From Vicia villosa (Eukaryota; Streptophyta; Magnoliopsida; Fabales; Fabaceae), in NCBI RefSeq assembly GCF_029867415.1, contig NW_026705148.1, forward strand, positions 372,001 to 436,000: a DNA stretch of 64,000 bases. Reading direction: 5' to 3'. This document shows, piece after piece, positions 10,677-23,400 of the stretch. Both the position numbers and the translations under genes were made by a program. The notes beneath the pieces were generated by a model, which saw nothing but the letters and a program-made list of their open reading frames with translations, did not search any database and had not been told where the DNA came from. Each line of letters starts with the position of its first letter. Position 1 is the first letter of the stretch.

Positions 10677-12298
10677 TCTACTATCTACTATCTATTCATC
10701 TACTATTTATTCAATAATAATAGATTGACCAAATTGCCTAAATCTACTATCTATTCAATAATAATAGATTGACCAAATTGCCTAAATTACCCTTTCACCA
10801 AAATTTATTTGCACTAATAAAAGGTCATTTTTGTAACTAACAAATTAAGTATTCACTCTTTCAACTTTATTGAATGGATGTCCCAAGTGTTAGCTTTTCA
10901 TTGGTCCGAATTAAATAACATTTTCCCTACAACTTTATTGCATGAATGATGACATCACATGTAAGCCATGGATGATGGAAGTCATATTTAAATTTCTTTT
11001 ACATTTCATTTTCCCACACTTTCTTACTTTTATTTTAATTTTTCTTAATTTATTTATTATCACAAAAAATATTAATAATTTATTTTTAAATTTTAATCTT
11101 ACTAAAAATTTCAAATTTCCTTAACATTTCATATTTCCATACTTTCATTTTAATTTTTCTATATTTATCTATTATCGCAAAAAATATTAATAATCGATCA
11201 TTTAATTATTATTCTCAAAAATATTTAATTATTTCACGGGCCACTATCAACTCAATATTTAATTTTTTTTAATCGATCATTACACATTTTCTTTATCTTA
11301 ATTAAAATTTCAAACTTCTCTCACATTTTTCACACTTTCTTACTTTCATTTTAATTTTTTTCTCTATTTATTTATTTATTATCTCACGGGTCACTATCAA
11401 CATAATGTCTATTTTATTTTAATCAATCATTATCTTTATTTGAGAGATAATATCTTTATTTTTTTTCTCCATCTTACGATTTTGTATCATTATTTAATAC
11501 AATTAAATTTCCATGATTATTGTTTATTTTACATTTGTTTTTAAATATATTTTATATCGCATCAAATTATTTTTTTATTTCACGGGTCATTATCAACATA
11601 ATAGCTATTTTATTTTAATCAACAATTACTATTAATTGAGAGATTGTTTTTATTTTTAAATGTTAATATTTCATTTTTATTATCTTCATCTTATAGTATT
11701 TTTTTATATGATTATTTAATATAATTGAATTTATATGATCATTTTTCATACCACAGTGATCTATATCATTTTCTTTTAATTGTTGTTGGACCGTCAATTA
11801 TTAAATTACATGACCCAATTTTGCTATTGTGTTCTTAACCTATCTTAAACATTTTTTTGTGGATCATTGTTTTCTATATAATTATTGTTAAATTTACAAT
11901 TAAGTAAATTATTTCATATTTTTCATTTATATTTAAAATTTTACATTTGCATTTGTTAAAATTTTATTTTTTTCTCCAACTCACATGTCCTTTTTTATAT
12001 GGTTCTTTATTACACACAAAATTAACACATGAATACGATAATAATGTTTAACCTTAAGGGCCACTTTCAATACAATGCCTATTTTATTTTAAACAATAAT
12101 GACTTTTATTTGAAAACTAAAGTATTTATTTTCAAATTTCAAAACGATTCCTATGGATATTCGGTTTTCAAAGAATTGGGAGTATAACAGAACAATCAAT
12201 AAAACTCTAACTCTATTCAAGTAAAACAATTCCTTTTAATTATGCATATTGCTTATAATTCCTTTTATTTATATTATTCCGCACGGGTATCTGACTAG
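10677..12298 (+). mobile_element. Non-autonomous Helitron, about 1.6 kb
   Basis: The 5' end is A|TCTACTATCTACTATC and the 3' end is GCACGGGTATCTGACTAG|T, matching the plant Helitron rules (5'-TC, 3'-CTAG, insertion between A and T). The 5' terminal 60 bp are partly duplicated: a unit containing AATAATAGATTGACC occurs at about 10718 and 10757. Four copies of CACGGG(T/C)CACTATCAAC-type sequence lie inside, near 11235, 11385, 11581 and 12057. The 3' hairpin has lost its left arm. No helicase is encoded. The AT content is extreme, and ORFs inside it are not credible. Confidence 0.65.
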
Positions 12299-15200
12299 TT
12301 TAAAATTACAAAAGGGTAATTAAGGGTGTTAATAAGTATATTATAATCTTAGTTAGGTAGTTGATTAGTTAGGTAGTTGATAAGTTAGAATTTTAGAAAT
12401 GGGCCTTGGACCAACACTATCCCCTTTTCTATTCACATATCCCATATTTTTAATACTCATCATCTTTTTCTAATTTATTTAATTTGACTTATTTAATTTA
12501 TTAATTTAAATTAATCTATTTTCAAAAATCCCAAAAAATATACTTCAATTCATCTGGTCACAAATATAAAATTAATGTACAAATACAAAACATAATTTCT
12601 TTTTATTAGGTTATATAGCTTAATTAATTTTGTTAAACAAATTAGTTATTAGGTTTTCTACTAAACTAATTTAGGTAATTTTCTTTAATTAAAAAAATAT
12701 ACAAAAACTCGTCAAATATTTCAACAATCAAACACTTCGCTCAATGCAATAAACAAATCAATTTCTTCGTCTAGAGTGACTGAATTCAAATAAGGATCAA
12801 CTCCTTATCAACAAAAGTCAATTTCTTCGCCTAGAGCGATCGAATTCAAATAAGGATCTGCTCCTTGTCGACTCAAATAAATTATTTCGCTCAATGCAAT
12901 TTAATTCTAATGAAGATCAATTCTTCTTCCACCAATCAAATTAACTTTAGTTTTTAATTAAGTTTAGTTTAGATTAGGTTAATTAATTTAGTTTTAGGTT
13001 AATAAAATAATTAGGATTTTATTTTTAGGATAATAATTTAATTTTAGGCTAATTAATTATTTTTAGGTTTTCAAACCCCGGTTTTATTTTTGGCTAACTA
13101 TTTTTCATCATGACTATTAATCACTGTTTTCCCTAACCCTTTTAATTTTTGATCTGTTACTACCTTATAAATGTTGAGGTTTTTTTTCTAAACGCGCGAA
13201 TTTCTTTCCTCATCTCAAAAACTCCAATGATTGTCGAATGCCTTTATTTAATTTTTGCTTTTATTTAATTTCTGACTTTATTTAATTTCTTCTTTAATTT
13301 CTGCCTTTATTTTATGCTATTTATTTAATTCATTTATTTTTCTGCCTTTTAAATTCTAGAAAATGTGTATAGGCTTGCAAAAGGTTTTTTTTATGTAATA
13401 GTAATTAGGTTTTCTTTTCCGCCTTTATTTTTCTGCCCACAGGTGTTTATTATAATAGCGTAGGAATTTATATTCTGCCTTTAATTTCTGTATGATATTA
13501 ACTGTGTGGTTAGTAATCTTAGGGAGTGCAAGCCTGTTAATTGAATTAGCATCACTAATTACAAGATAAATTATCTGAACTGAATCACTTGATTGTGCCA
13601 CACACACACTTTTAGGGTAACCTCTCTTGTTGCCTTGTTGCTGAAGGATAGAAAAACACTTAGAAAGGGGGGGGGGGTTTGAATAAGTGTGACTTCAAAA
13701 ACTTGTAAGATAAAAACAATTAACACAATTATTTTTATCCTAGTTCGTTGTTAACGAAACTACTCCAGTCCACCCCCTTAGAGTGATTTACCTCAACTGA
13801 GGATTTAATCCACTAATCCAACTGATTACAATGGTTATCCACTTAGAGACCTTCTAAGTCTTCTAGAGTCTACAGATCACAACTTGATCACTCTAGGAAT
13901 TCTTCTAGAGTCTACTGATCACAACTTGATCACTCTAGGAACCTTTTACAAACAATGTAAAATAAATGTTTACAAGAGTAAGATTGCTTCTAATAAAGAT
14001 GTAATCACAACTGTGATATTTCTCTTAAGTTCTAAGCTTAACACTCACTAAATATTACAAGAGTTTGTGATGTTGAAGATGAAGTTCGTGAGATTTGAAT
14101 TTGACAGCGTTTCAGTATTATGCACAAGTGTATTCTATCTGCTTCTGATCAGAACTTCTATATATAGGCGTTGAGAGAAGATGACCGTTAGGTTGCATTT
14201 AATGCTTTGCGTGAACAGTATAGCTTTGCATTTAATGTTTCACACTTTTGTCAACTACCTCGAGCCATGCTTTTGCTGCTTTTACTGACGTTGCCTTTTG
14301 TAGCTTCTAACGTTCCTTTTGTCAGTCAGAGATTAGACTTAATAGCCTGTCATCTTGTACTTGCTTCTGAACTCAGATTTGTAGATAACAACGTTTGAAT
14401 TTTAGAGTCAACAGCTTGGTGCAGAGCATTTTCTTGTCTTCTGACTTTGAAGAGCTTGAGCGTGATACCATTCAGAACTTTAGTGCTTCTGCGTCTGACT
14501 TCATGTTCTTCTGATGCTTCATAGTTCATGTTCTGATTCTGCTTGACCATCTTCTGATGTCTTGCCAGAGCATGTTCTGATGTAGCCATCCAGAACCTTC
14601 TGAGTCAGTGCTTCTGAGCGCTGATTTGTGCATACTCTTTACGTATTTCCTGAAATGGAAAATGCAAAGGATTAGAGTACCACATTGTCTTATACAAAAT
14701 TCATATATAATGCTATCATCAAAACATAGAATATTGATCAGAACAAATCTTGTTCTAACAGTTGCCTGTTGCCTTTTAATTATGATTCTAGAATAGTCAA
14801 GTCCCTCGATTCCGAGGATACCTAAGCAAAACAAATGTTGCCCTTAGTTTATTATCATCATCAATTTTGTCCCTCGAAGTTGCCTTGTAAAGGATGATTG
14901 TCCCAATTGCTAAGGTATCCTCGCCTGTTGCCTAAATGACTATTCTATCCATCCCTAGATTACCTGCCCACTTTATGGCAGAGACAATCTTATGGCGAAC
15001 GATAACTCCGATGACTCTTTTTAAATCCAATGAAAGGACTACCTGCCCTCTTTATGGTATGGATAGCCCTTTCAAACTAAAAAGCTAAAAGAACAATTTT
15101 TCTAACTTAGGGTAGTGCTCCTGATTGCTTGCTCTATTCAAATTCAAATTCAAAATTCAAAATCTTTTCCCACTTCTTTTCAAATCAAATTCAAAAAGAC

Positions 15201-15491
15201 TACACTTATTTACAAGCTAAAGTTCTTATTCAAATCCTTTTTCTATTCACACACTACACTTCAAACATTTTGAAAACAAAGTGAGCTAAGCAATTAAGAG
15301 CCCATGGATAACCATGGATACAAAGGGGTGCTTACACCTTCCCTTTGTATAACTTACCCCCCGAACTCAAAGTCTTTTAAAAGGTCTTTTTCTGTTCTTT
15401 TAGCCTTTCTATATATTGGATAAAATAAAAGTCGGTGGCGACTCTTGCTATCCGCAACATTTCAAAAAGTCAGTTCTCCCACCGTATTACA
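12299..15491 (+). mobile_element. Ogre/Tat-type LTR (5' border unresolved), split by a solo LTR
   Basis: The stretch has the style of an Ogre LTR: long AT-rich runs with TTTCTGCC words, a CTTTTAGGGTAACCTCTC segment before 13630, an ATTCAAATTCAAA-rich part near 15140, then a GTCGGTGGCGACTCTTGC segment and an end at ...CACCGTATTACA (15480-15491). The CTTTTAGGGTAACC segment has a counterpart (CTCTTAGGGTAATCC) in the LTR at 56526-60749. The 5' start cannot be fixed. No internal region follows, so it is a solo or broken LTR. The segment 13637-14765 is a later insertion. Confidence 0.5.
13642..14760 (+). mobile_element. Solo LTR, 1,119 bp, with 5-bp TSD (probably copia)
   Basis: It begins TGAAGGATAG and ends TTGTTCTAACA (TG...CA) and is flanked by the perfect 5-bp duplication GTTGC at 13637-13641 and 14761-14765. 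It contains an 11-G run (13667-13677), two copies of TAGAGTCTAC-GATCACAACTTGATC (near 13864 and 13910), repeated CTTCTGAT words and a TATA box (TATATATAGG, about 14158-14167). There is no internal domain or second LTR. This is the classic product of recombination between the two LTRs of one element. The orientation follows the TATA box. Confidence 0.85.
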
Positions 15492-15657
15492 GATCTGTAG
15501 GTGGTGCGGTGTGGATGGGAAAAAAGTTTCCGAAAAACTATAACGCGTCAAGTCAACGCACACACTATCATACACGCATGCAATAAGATGTCTCATTTCC
15601 GGGAATCTCATCAATTTTGACACCGGTGCGTAAGCGCCTAACCAAGGAACAAGAGCT
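15492..15657. other. Unassigned junction between LTR and MULE pseudogene
   Basis: About 165 bp with locally higher GC, fitting neither the LTR nor the transposase. Probably another TE fragment. Confidence 0.3.
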
Positions 15658-16617
15658 TCATGCATCCATTATTTGTTCAACAATCACACCAGACTTAACC
15701 GATTTTCCACCTTCGGTCTCTACTTGTTTCGTCCCTACTGCAGGTTTAACCTTACTTCTCACATTACATGTTATGTGATATCGACAAAGTAATGTGTTAG
15801 AAGAAGGAAATATCTTTACCACCGCATTCATCAACGCGGTATCACGGTCCGTGACACGTATTTATTATCATCCAACAATTTCAAAAATTGTTGCATCTCA
15901 CTTCTATCCCCCCTATTCGCCTTACCAGATGTTATACATTTGCTTATATTTGATACGTTTTTCGGGTTCCTTCCGTTTCAATGTGGCAAATATATTTTTC
16001 AGTTGGACATGATTCAAGGACATGTCACTAATGCATGTCTTCTCTTCCTGTTTGAGCTGACATATACTAGGATGACCTTGTAACTTTGAGCACAAATCAT
16101 GGTTATGCAAACCACAAATAACACTAAATTTCCACTTCCTGCTAGCCAACATATAACCATGAATTTTAAATGGACATTCGCATTTTCTAGTACCCGTGTC
16201 GTCTCTTTTAAATTTCCTTAGAGGAGTATGGTATTTCCCGCTTCTTTCGCACAACATTGTTACGAAAGCGTTTCTTACCGTACCATTATCCGATCTTCCT
16301 ATTTCCACACCAAAACCAAGGTTAGTTGCATTCCTACAAATCCATGTAAGCATGCTTTCACAATCATCAAACTCTTGCTTGTTATTAAAGTCACCGCCGA
16401 CATCTACCGCCTTTACAACTACCCCTTCAACATTCGGAGAAACATCGACTAAAGAAACTAATTCTCTTGAGATATTATCGGGGTGCACCATACCTATTTG
16501 TAAACAATAACACAAATAACACAAAATCATAAGACTGTTGGAAAAAACAGCACAAACACGTTTCGTAGATGCACCCCCGGAAGCAACATTACTTTTTTTG
16601 ACAGAAAATTGATGCAT
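15658..16617 (-). pseudogene. MULE transposase with FAR1-like zinc domain, internally deleted
   Basis: The minus-strand frame from 16617 is open for 231 codons. After a weakly conserved N-terminus come a FAR1-type domain (motifs WICRNATNLGFGVEIGRSDN, CERSGKY, TRKCECPFK, GLHNHDL) and then the linker KEPEKRIKYKQMYNI. It then hits a stop at 15922 through a small indel. It resumes in other frames as DRSEMQQFLKLLDDNKY and, after a gap, DRDTALMNAVVKIFPSSNT and LLCRYHITCNVRSKVKP, the second half of the MULE transposase core. The first part of the DDE core is missing, so there is an internal deletion near 15855. It ends at a TGA at 15658. It is not functional. Family members act as nuclear transposases. 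An extra 5' exon near 16650 is possible but unproven. Confidence 0.8.
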
Positions 16618-16806
16618 AATGTGAGCAATGCAATGAACAAATGATTATTTACCTGAAATTCAGTCATCTCTTCCTCCCTTTGATTTGTTGCACCAAAAAG
16701 TTAAAGTTTTGGAGTGAAAATGATATTGATGATGTAGGATTTTTAAGTTGTGGAGAGGTGAGTGTTGAAGAAGAAATGTAACAATGAAAAAGTGATGATG
16801 CTGATT

Positions 16807-17077
16807 CAAAATATACCAGTAACTTCCGCAGGTATATCTACGGAATATTCTGGCGCTAAGTCATTTCGTAGATGTACCTACAAAATAATCCCTAAACTAA
16901 ATTAATCTGCATTTTTTCTCAATATACACTAATTTAAAATTCTTATATAGACGTGCCTCCTGAAAAATTAAAATTTTGGCAAAAAAAAAAAAAATACTTC
17001 CAATATGCATCAACTAAATCGGAGGACATATTTAGAATTTCGCCATATGTAGAATATCGATGAGTAATATATTCTCA
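16807..17077 (-). mobile_element. Terminal region of the MULE with CGTAGATGTACCTACG-type palindromes
   Basis: Palindromic words CCGCAGGTATATCTACGG (about 16829) and TCGTAGATGTACCTAC (about 16864), followed by ...ACATATTTAGAATTTCGCC...ATGAGTAATATATTC, match the order and wording of 53768-54016. I infer that both are ends of the same MULE family. This copy belongs to the transposase at 15658-16617. Its outer edge (about 17077) lies directly beside the GINS2 leader. Confidence 0.55.
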
Positions 17078-17092
17078 AATAACATCTAAACC

Positions 17093-17186
17093 ATGGATAA
17101 AATTAAGGGAAAGATACCATTCCTTTCCCGCTCAAAAATCCGTTTCCTTTCCTCCTCTTCCCGAACCCTAGCTGCCACTGAAACTT

Positions 17187-17263
<77 letters not shown>

Positions 17264-17471
17264 TCAGTTCTTGCGAAACTTTTCAAGTGAAGCCACCGTG
17301 CCGGAGTTCCTCAAATCACCGTGAACGCCACTCCTAAAAGGTAAGCATCTTCCTTTCATAATTTCCTTAGTTCAAGCTTTAAAAAGTAAAAGGATCAATT
17401 TTGTCTCCTTACAGTACAAGTAAAGTTGTGAATCGGATCCGTTTCTCGAGTTCGAAGTTGAAAGAGAAGAG
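17093..17471 (+). promoter_or_regulatory. GINS2 5' leader with (TC)34 tract and a 5'UTR intron
   Basis: Upstream of the GINS2 start codon are a CT-rich leader, an uninterrupted (TC)34 tract at 17191-17258, and a probable 5'UTR intron with donor AAAAG|GTAAGC at 17340/17341 and acceptor TCCTTACAG at 17414. The transcription start is not visible. CT-rich leaders are common in plant housekeeping genes. ORFs over the (TC)n tract (poly-LS or poly-RE) are artefacts. The MULE terminus ends within about 20 bp of this leader, so promoter DNA upstream of 17077 is TE-derived. Confidence 0.6.
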
Positions 17472-20400
17472 ATGGCTGGGCAATCGAACCATGAACTCTC
17501 ACTCTTTTCAGCAGAGGAGGTAATATGAAGGAATGGTAACTCCCATATAGGACTATCTTATTGACATTGTTTCAAAATTATTAATATATTATGATCTCGT
17601 TTTGTTTGTCAATTAGCTTGAATTCATTGCTGAGGATGAGATCATCGACATCGTTCCTAATCTCAAAATGGATCCTCTCTGCCTAGTTTCTGTAAGCAAT
17701 AGCTCATATCTCAAAATGAATTCTTCTTTGAATGCATATTTGTTTGATTATTTTGTTTTTTTTAATGATAATGGCAGGGAGATTTTGGTCCGTTTATACC
17801 ACAGATTGTCACTCAAGTTCCGCTTTGGTTGGCTATTGCTCTCAGGAGGAGAGGCAAGTGCTCCATTGTCCCTCCCCAATGGATGTCTGTTGGTAAGCTA
17901 AATTTTGTTATTTTTTATCACCAAAATGATTTTATTGAGGTTGCTATTACGTCGCGATCTTCAATGGCAATGTTTTAGTTGGTGAACATGCCTATACTCA
18001 ATTGCGATATATATGAGAATAAAGGAAAGAGAGATAGAGGAAGGAAGTTTGAATATGTATCTATGATTTACATTTTTGTTCCAACAACTTTTATGTTACT
18101 TTTTACTCAAAGCTCTTCGACTGCAAGCTTGTGTTAGTATTGTCGAATAGCTGCTATAGTGTAATGGAGTTTTAATAAACAACTGTTGATCTGCAATATG
18201 TGCGTTGGTACAAATAGTGTTGTTAAACAATGTGATGGAAATTGAACAAACTGCTTGACAGCACTAGCTTGTGTTGAATTCTGATTCGGGCTTAGGTGTT
18301 CAGCTATTTGTTGTTTTATGGTTTAAAACCAGTGCTGTCCATGGTGCAGCCAAAATCCAACCATACCGGACACTTTGTGGCACCGTTATAGTGGATTATG
18401 GCAAAAAAACCCGCAATATCGGCCAATATTTACCATTGCGGCGAGCCCAAAAGCTGCCGTGTATATCTGCCATAACGCCACAATTGCGGATATTTGATAA
18501 CACTGTTTAAAACTTTGTTGGTATTATACCTCCAACTGTGAAAATTTATTCTAGATGGAGGCCTTGGATTTAAACGGGTCTAGTCTGCAGTTATTTAATA
18601 AATAGGTAGCAGTTATCTAGTATAATAATTATAAATAAGAGGGGAGGAGACATATAGAAGGCATTGGGTATTTTGTATGTTGGATAGTTTGGGAGAGACT
18701 AGGCTCTCTAACTCCTAGTGGGCAGTTATTTTTTATTCATATCCTTTTCTATCTCTTACTGCAATTTTTGTATTTTCTATATTTCTCTTTTGTAACACAA
18801 CTATGAAGTAAAGTTATTTCCAGAGTTTCATCAATAAATCCAGATATAATTTTTATCCCGCAAGTTTAGAGTAAAACAGTAGAATCCAAACGGGTTCTAA
18901 CACTATTTTTTGTATTGCTTATGATTATTAATAACCCGGTTCTTTTTAAATTATTCCGTCCTTTGGTTGGTCTACATGTGGACAGTAGTACTGTGATACT
19001 CTGATCTTTTTCCTGTCTAAAAGTTGTTGGTTAAAGTAATAAGAGGAAGTAAAGACTTAATATATCTCCATAACATTTGTTTGTGATTAGAGAAGTTGAC
19101 ACAAGTGTTGGAAGAAGAACGAGACTCTCAAGAGATGTCAGAGCATTTGCCATTTCATTATGTAGAAATTTCAAGACTTCTTTTTGACCAGTAAGTGTAG
19201 AGACAAATGATATCATATTCTTATTTTTTTTAAAAACGCAATCTTATTTTGTTGGATACTTTTTATTTTACTATATTAACAAATTAATTAACATCTTTAT
19301 TTTTTATTTATAGTGCACGTGACAACATTCCTGATGCATACATGGTGAGTTTAAAGATGTTTGACTTTCCAGAAATATGCTGCAGGATTTTCTTCTGATG
19401 CTTAGCTTATTTCTCTTGTGAAGGTGAGGTCTTTAATTGAGGACATCAGAGATGTAAGGTTTCATAAAGTTGAGACTGACTTGGAAGGATTCAATGGTTT
19501 TACAATAGCTGTGAAGGTAATTTCTCGAATGTTTTTGGTGGTACAACGGTTTGTAAAAGTCTCGAATGTAGCTCCGGTTGTGAAGTTTGTTTATATAGTT
19601 AAGGATTTAATTTTCATTTTCTTACTTACAGCATGCTATGCTATCAGTGTTGTGTATTTCAGTTTCAGTTGCATTTAACATTTCATACTAGTAATAGGCC
19701 ATATTTAGTTCATTTTCAAAACATTTTTCAAGTTAATCTTGATTTTGGTCCATACTGGAAGAGGGAGGGTGTAGGTTCTGTAGTTAAAATGTCTCATATC
19801 TCATATATGCTCCTGTTAACAGATTATTTTAAAGAAATTTTCATTGTAATTAAAAATGAGAAAACACAAGGTGCAATGAACATAAAAATTTGATAATTTG
19901 CATAGCCTGAGAATCAAAATCCTCTGCATTCAGGATAGATTTAGATTTTGAGTCTTTTAGTTTTATGCTTCATATCTCTTTCATATATTAGGACATTTTA
20001 AACTGAATGTAAGCCACAGGACAATTTTCTCTCTAAAAAAAGGTTTCACTATGTGATAGAGTTGATGCCAAACTTTGCATTTGATAAGTCAGTTACTGTT
20101 GGTTATGAAGTTAATCCGTTGGTTGTTTGTTATGTTAAGAGTTAGTTAGTTACTTAGGAAATAAGGCATGCTGCTACATATTTTAAGGATCCCTAGAGAG
20201 GGATATATCATGTTATTGCATAGGCTCAGGGACTTTTGGCATTTGTCAAATTCTTTTGGCATTGTTCAAATACTCTAGCAATCATTTTGTGAACATGAAT
20301 CGTCTCTCATTCTTGATAAAACTAGTTGGTTTCTATTCTATCGACTGGTATAAAACAGTTCTAATCCAGGCAACCAAAGAAGATAAAGGCTGATCTTGAA

Positions 20401-23400
20401 ATTTAATTCCCTTTAACTTGTTGCAGTATCAAGCAACAAGTTGCCCAACTAAAACTTTAGCAAGCTGCAGTAAGAAGTTGGCCATGCTAACAAGCTTGCA
20501 AAGAATAATGGCAATCACAATACTGATGTCTACTCTTAAAATAGAGATTTTTGCAATGGAAGATATAGTAAATGATATTGTCTTTCTGTTGAGAATTGTA
20601 GAAGAGTCAGTATTTGATATATTAAATGATTCTTTGACAACTTCCTTGGTTGAGATGTATGGGAAATATTGGCATGTTTTTGGGCTCATGAGTTTCTTGT
20701 TCAATTTTGGACAAAACCAGATGGCTTGGTATTTTGTAAGGCAATGTGTGGAGGGAATGAAGACTGAGTTTGCTTTTGAAATGATGCAATCTGTTTTGAT
20801 CATACCATTTGACCAAGGGAAACCCACTGTTGTTATGATCGCGGCTGCTTATGGACTCTGCTAGAGAAATTCCCTTACATTCCATGGCATTCTGAAATTT
20901 GTATATGATAGGGGGGAGATTTGGTCATCCAGTTGTGGGGTGCAGTTGCTGTCCCGTTTTATTTTCGAAGCGAGACCCAATTCTTATTTGTGTCTCAAGT
21001 GAATTGAAAGATCTCACATCAAGAAGAGTAATAGAAACCAATTCCAACCTTGGGACAAATGTTAGTTTGCACTCTCCCTGATAGGAGAAACCCGAGGTGA
21101 AAAGTGGGGCCAGGAGAGAATAAATGTTAGTTAGCACTCTCCCTGATTTTAGGGAATCTTCTCTTATAAGAAAGAGGGAAGGGTAGTGAGTAATTCGTTC
21201 AAAGATATTATTAGAGTTGGTTAGGAGTTTTGCTTTGGAGTAGGGATCTTGGACTCTGGTTTATTATTTTCTTTTCTGTTTTGCCCCCACTGTAGAGCTC
21301 TTAAACTCATCCATTTCCATTCAATAATATACATTTGTTACCTTAGCTTTTTTGGGTTCTATCATAGTCCTATTTATAATACATAGGACTATCAGATTAC
21401 CATAACAGAAAATACTGACTGCCTACAGCTCTAAGACTAATTTGTATTTCTCCCTCTTTTCCTATAATACACTAGCACGTGTTTGGTGTGGTTCCTAACA
21501 GTACTCTCCTCATGGACTCTGACACGGACACCGGGACACGACACGACACGGACACTCCGACACGGATAATGTCAAAAATATAGGACACCGACACCGCTAC
21601 ATATACAATAATATTTGAACGTCAATTATTCATCTATTATTAAAAGACTAAAACATATTCTAATCAAAATTATTATCTTTAATGTTTTATCAATAACATT
21701 GCTTCAATACATTTTTAATCCTTTTAGATGTGTGTAAGATTTGTCTTAAAAAATGTATAAGGTGTGTTGATGCAAAGAAAAAACAAATTCTTTTTTAAAC
21801 ACTTGTAGAAATTGTCCGACGCGTGTTGAATGGTGTCAAATGAGTGTCTGACAACAATTTAAAGAGTGTCGAAGCAAGAAAATAAGTCGTTTATTTGGGG
21901 ACACGTGTCTAATTTCTCTGACACTTGTTTGACTTTTCCGACACGTGTCGTACGGGTGTCATACAAGTGTCGGACACCGCGACACGCCTACTCCTAGAGG
22001 TGTCTGTGCTTCATAGGCTCATGCTTAAGCTTGTCCTCAAGGTTGATGTCTGGGAATTGTTCCTGGATTGTTATCATGTCTTCCCCGGTTGCATTAGCTG
22101 TTGGTTTGCCTTGCCACTGTACCAGGATTTAGTGATCCGAGTGTCTTGCTCTTTAGATTGCTTTGGCTGGAATTCTACTAGTGTGAGAGGAGATACTTCT
22201 CCTTTGTGTAAACATTTAATTTGTACGTCAATAAAGTTTCAGGGTTGAATAGTCCCCTTTTGGACGAACCTAGTTTCCAGAAACCTCACAGTTTGTTAAG
22301 AGGTCAATATGTTACTCTAGGAATCTTTCTTAATTTCTTGATAATACTAGTTGGTTTCTGTTGGAAACTCAACTAGCTGTAATATGGATTCCTAGATCCA
22401 TTTCAAATTACGTTTCACTGAATGGTTGGTTACACATTCTGTTGCATCACTTGCATTTATAGTTTCCAAGTGTACTCAAATTAATAGTTTCTATCAGCTT
22501 TCTAAGCAAAGAGGATTATAAATATCCGTTATAAAATTTGTTATAAATAAAGTGGAAATAGATGGGATGTTCGTTCTTTTACACTTTTTGTACTTGCATT
22601 ATTGAATTGGATGCTTATGCAGCCCCCATTCTAAGTTGTTTTCCAGTTTTTAGAATGTTCTGGTGTATGAGAAAATCTGGCTGGAAAATACAGGCTGTTT
22701 GTCTTACAATATCTGTTCATTTATCTGCTAACAATTTACATCATAATTCTTGGTATATTGTAGATCAAAAATTTATCTGCAATGGAAGTGAATATTGTTC
22801 GTCCATTTATTGGAAGAGCTTTACAAGCATTTTACAAGCATGATACTCCTGAGTTAATCCCAGACCCAGAGCGAGTTTCTGAAAGACGGCAGCAAGTTGC
22901 CCAGAATGCCCCTAGAGTATGTTTGTTTGATATACACTTAAAAATGTTTCGAGTACAAATAAGATAATATTGTACCATGCACAAGTTTATTTTCCAACAC
23001 TGGATCGATAAATCCCACCCATATCTCACCTGATCCAATGATAGAAACAAACTTGTACACAGTACAACACCTATCTACTTGTGCACTATACAAACTTGTA
23101 CATTTACTTATTTGCTACATACTTTTTGCTGTATTAGCTAGCTTTTGTTGACAGCATAAACATATTTTACAGAGACATTTCCATCATGTTTCACCATCTT
23201 GTCATGTGATTATGCTATCTTTTAAAATAATGTGTAATTCGGAGAAGATGGTAAATTATGATTGGATGTCAATATGAAACTTGTTTACACGGTAATTGTG
23301 AAACTGTTAAACCCTATTTATACTTATGATGACATGATAATTTCTGCTAAACTAAGGATGCATTTTTATTTTTTACTGGCTTGCTTATGTTTTACATTGT

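Noticed and set aside
13158..15491. Complete Ogre-like solo LTR starting at 13158 with a GATC duplication
   Set aside because: Only four bases match and the upstream sequence has the same LTR-like style, so the start is not proven.
17086..17290. Overlapping ORFs rich in Arg-Glu (minus) and Leu-Ser (plus)
   Set aside because: They are translations of the (TC)34 microsatellite in the GINS2 leader.
20418..20864. A host gene nested in the GINS2 intron (possible cyclin-like resemblance considered)
   Set aside because: Resemblance was not convincing residue by residue, and an antisense frame of similar length overlaps.
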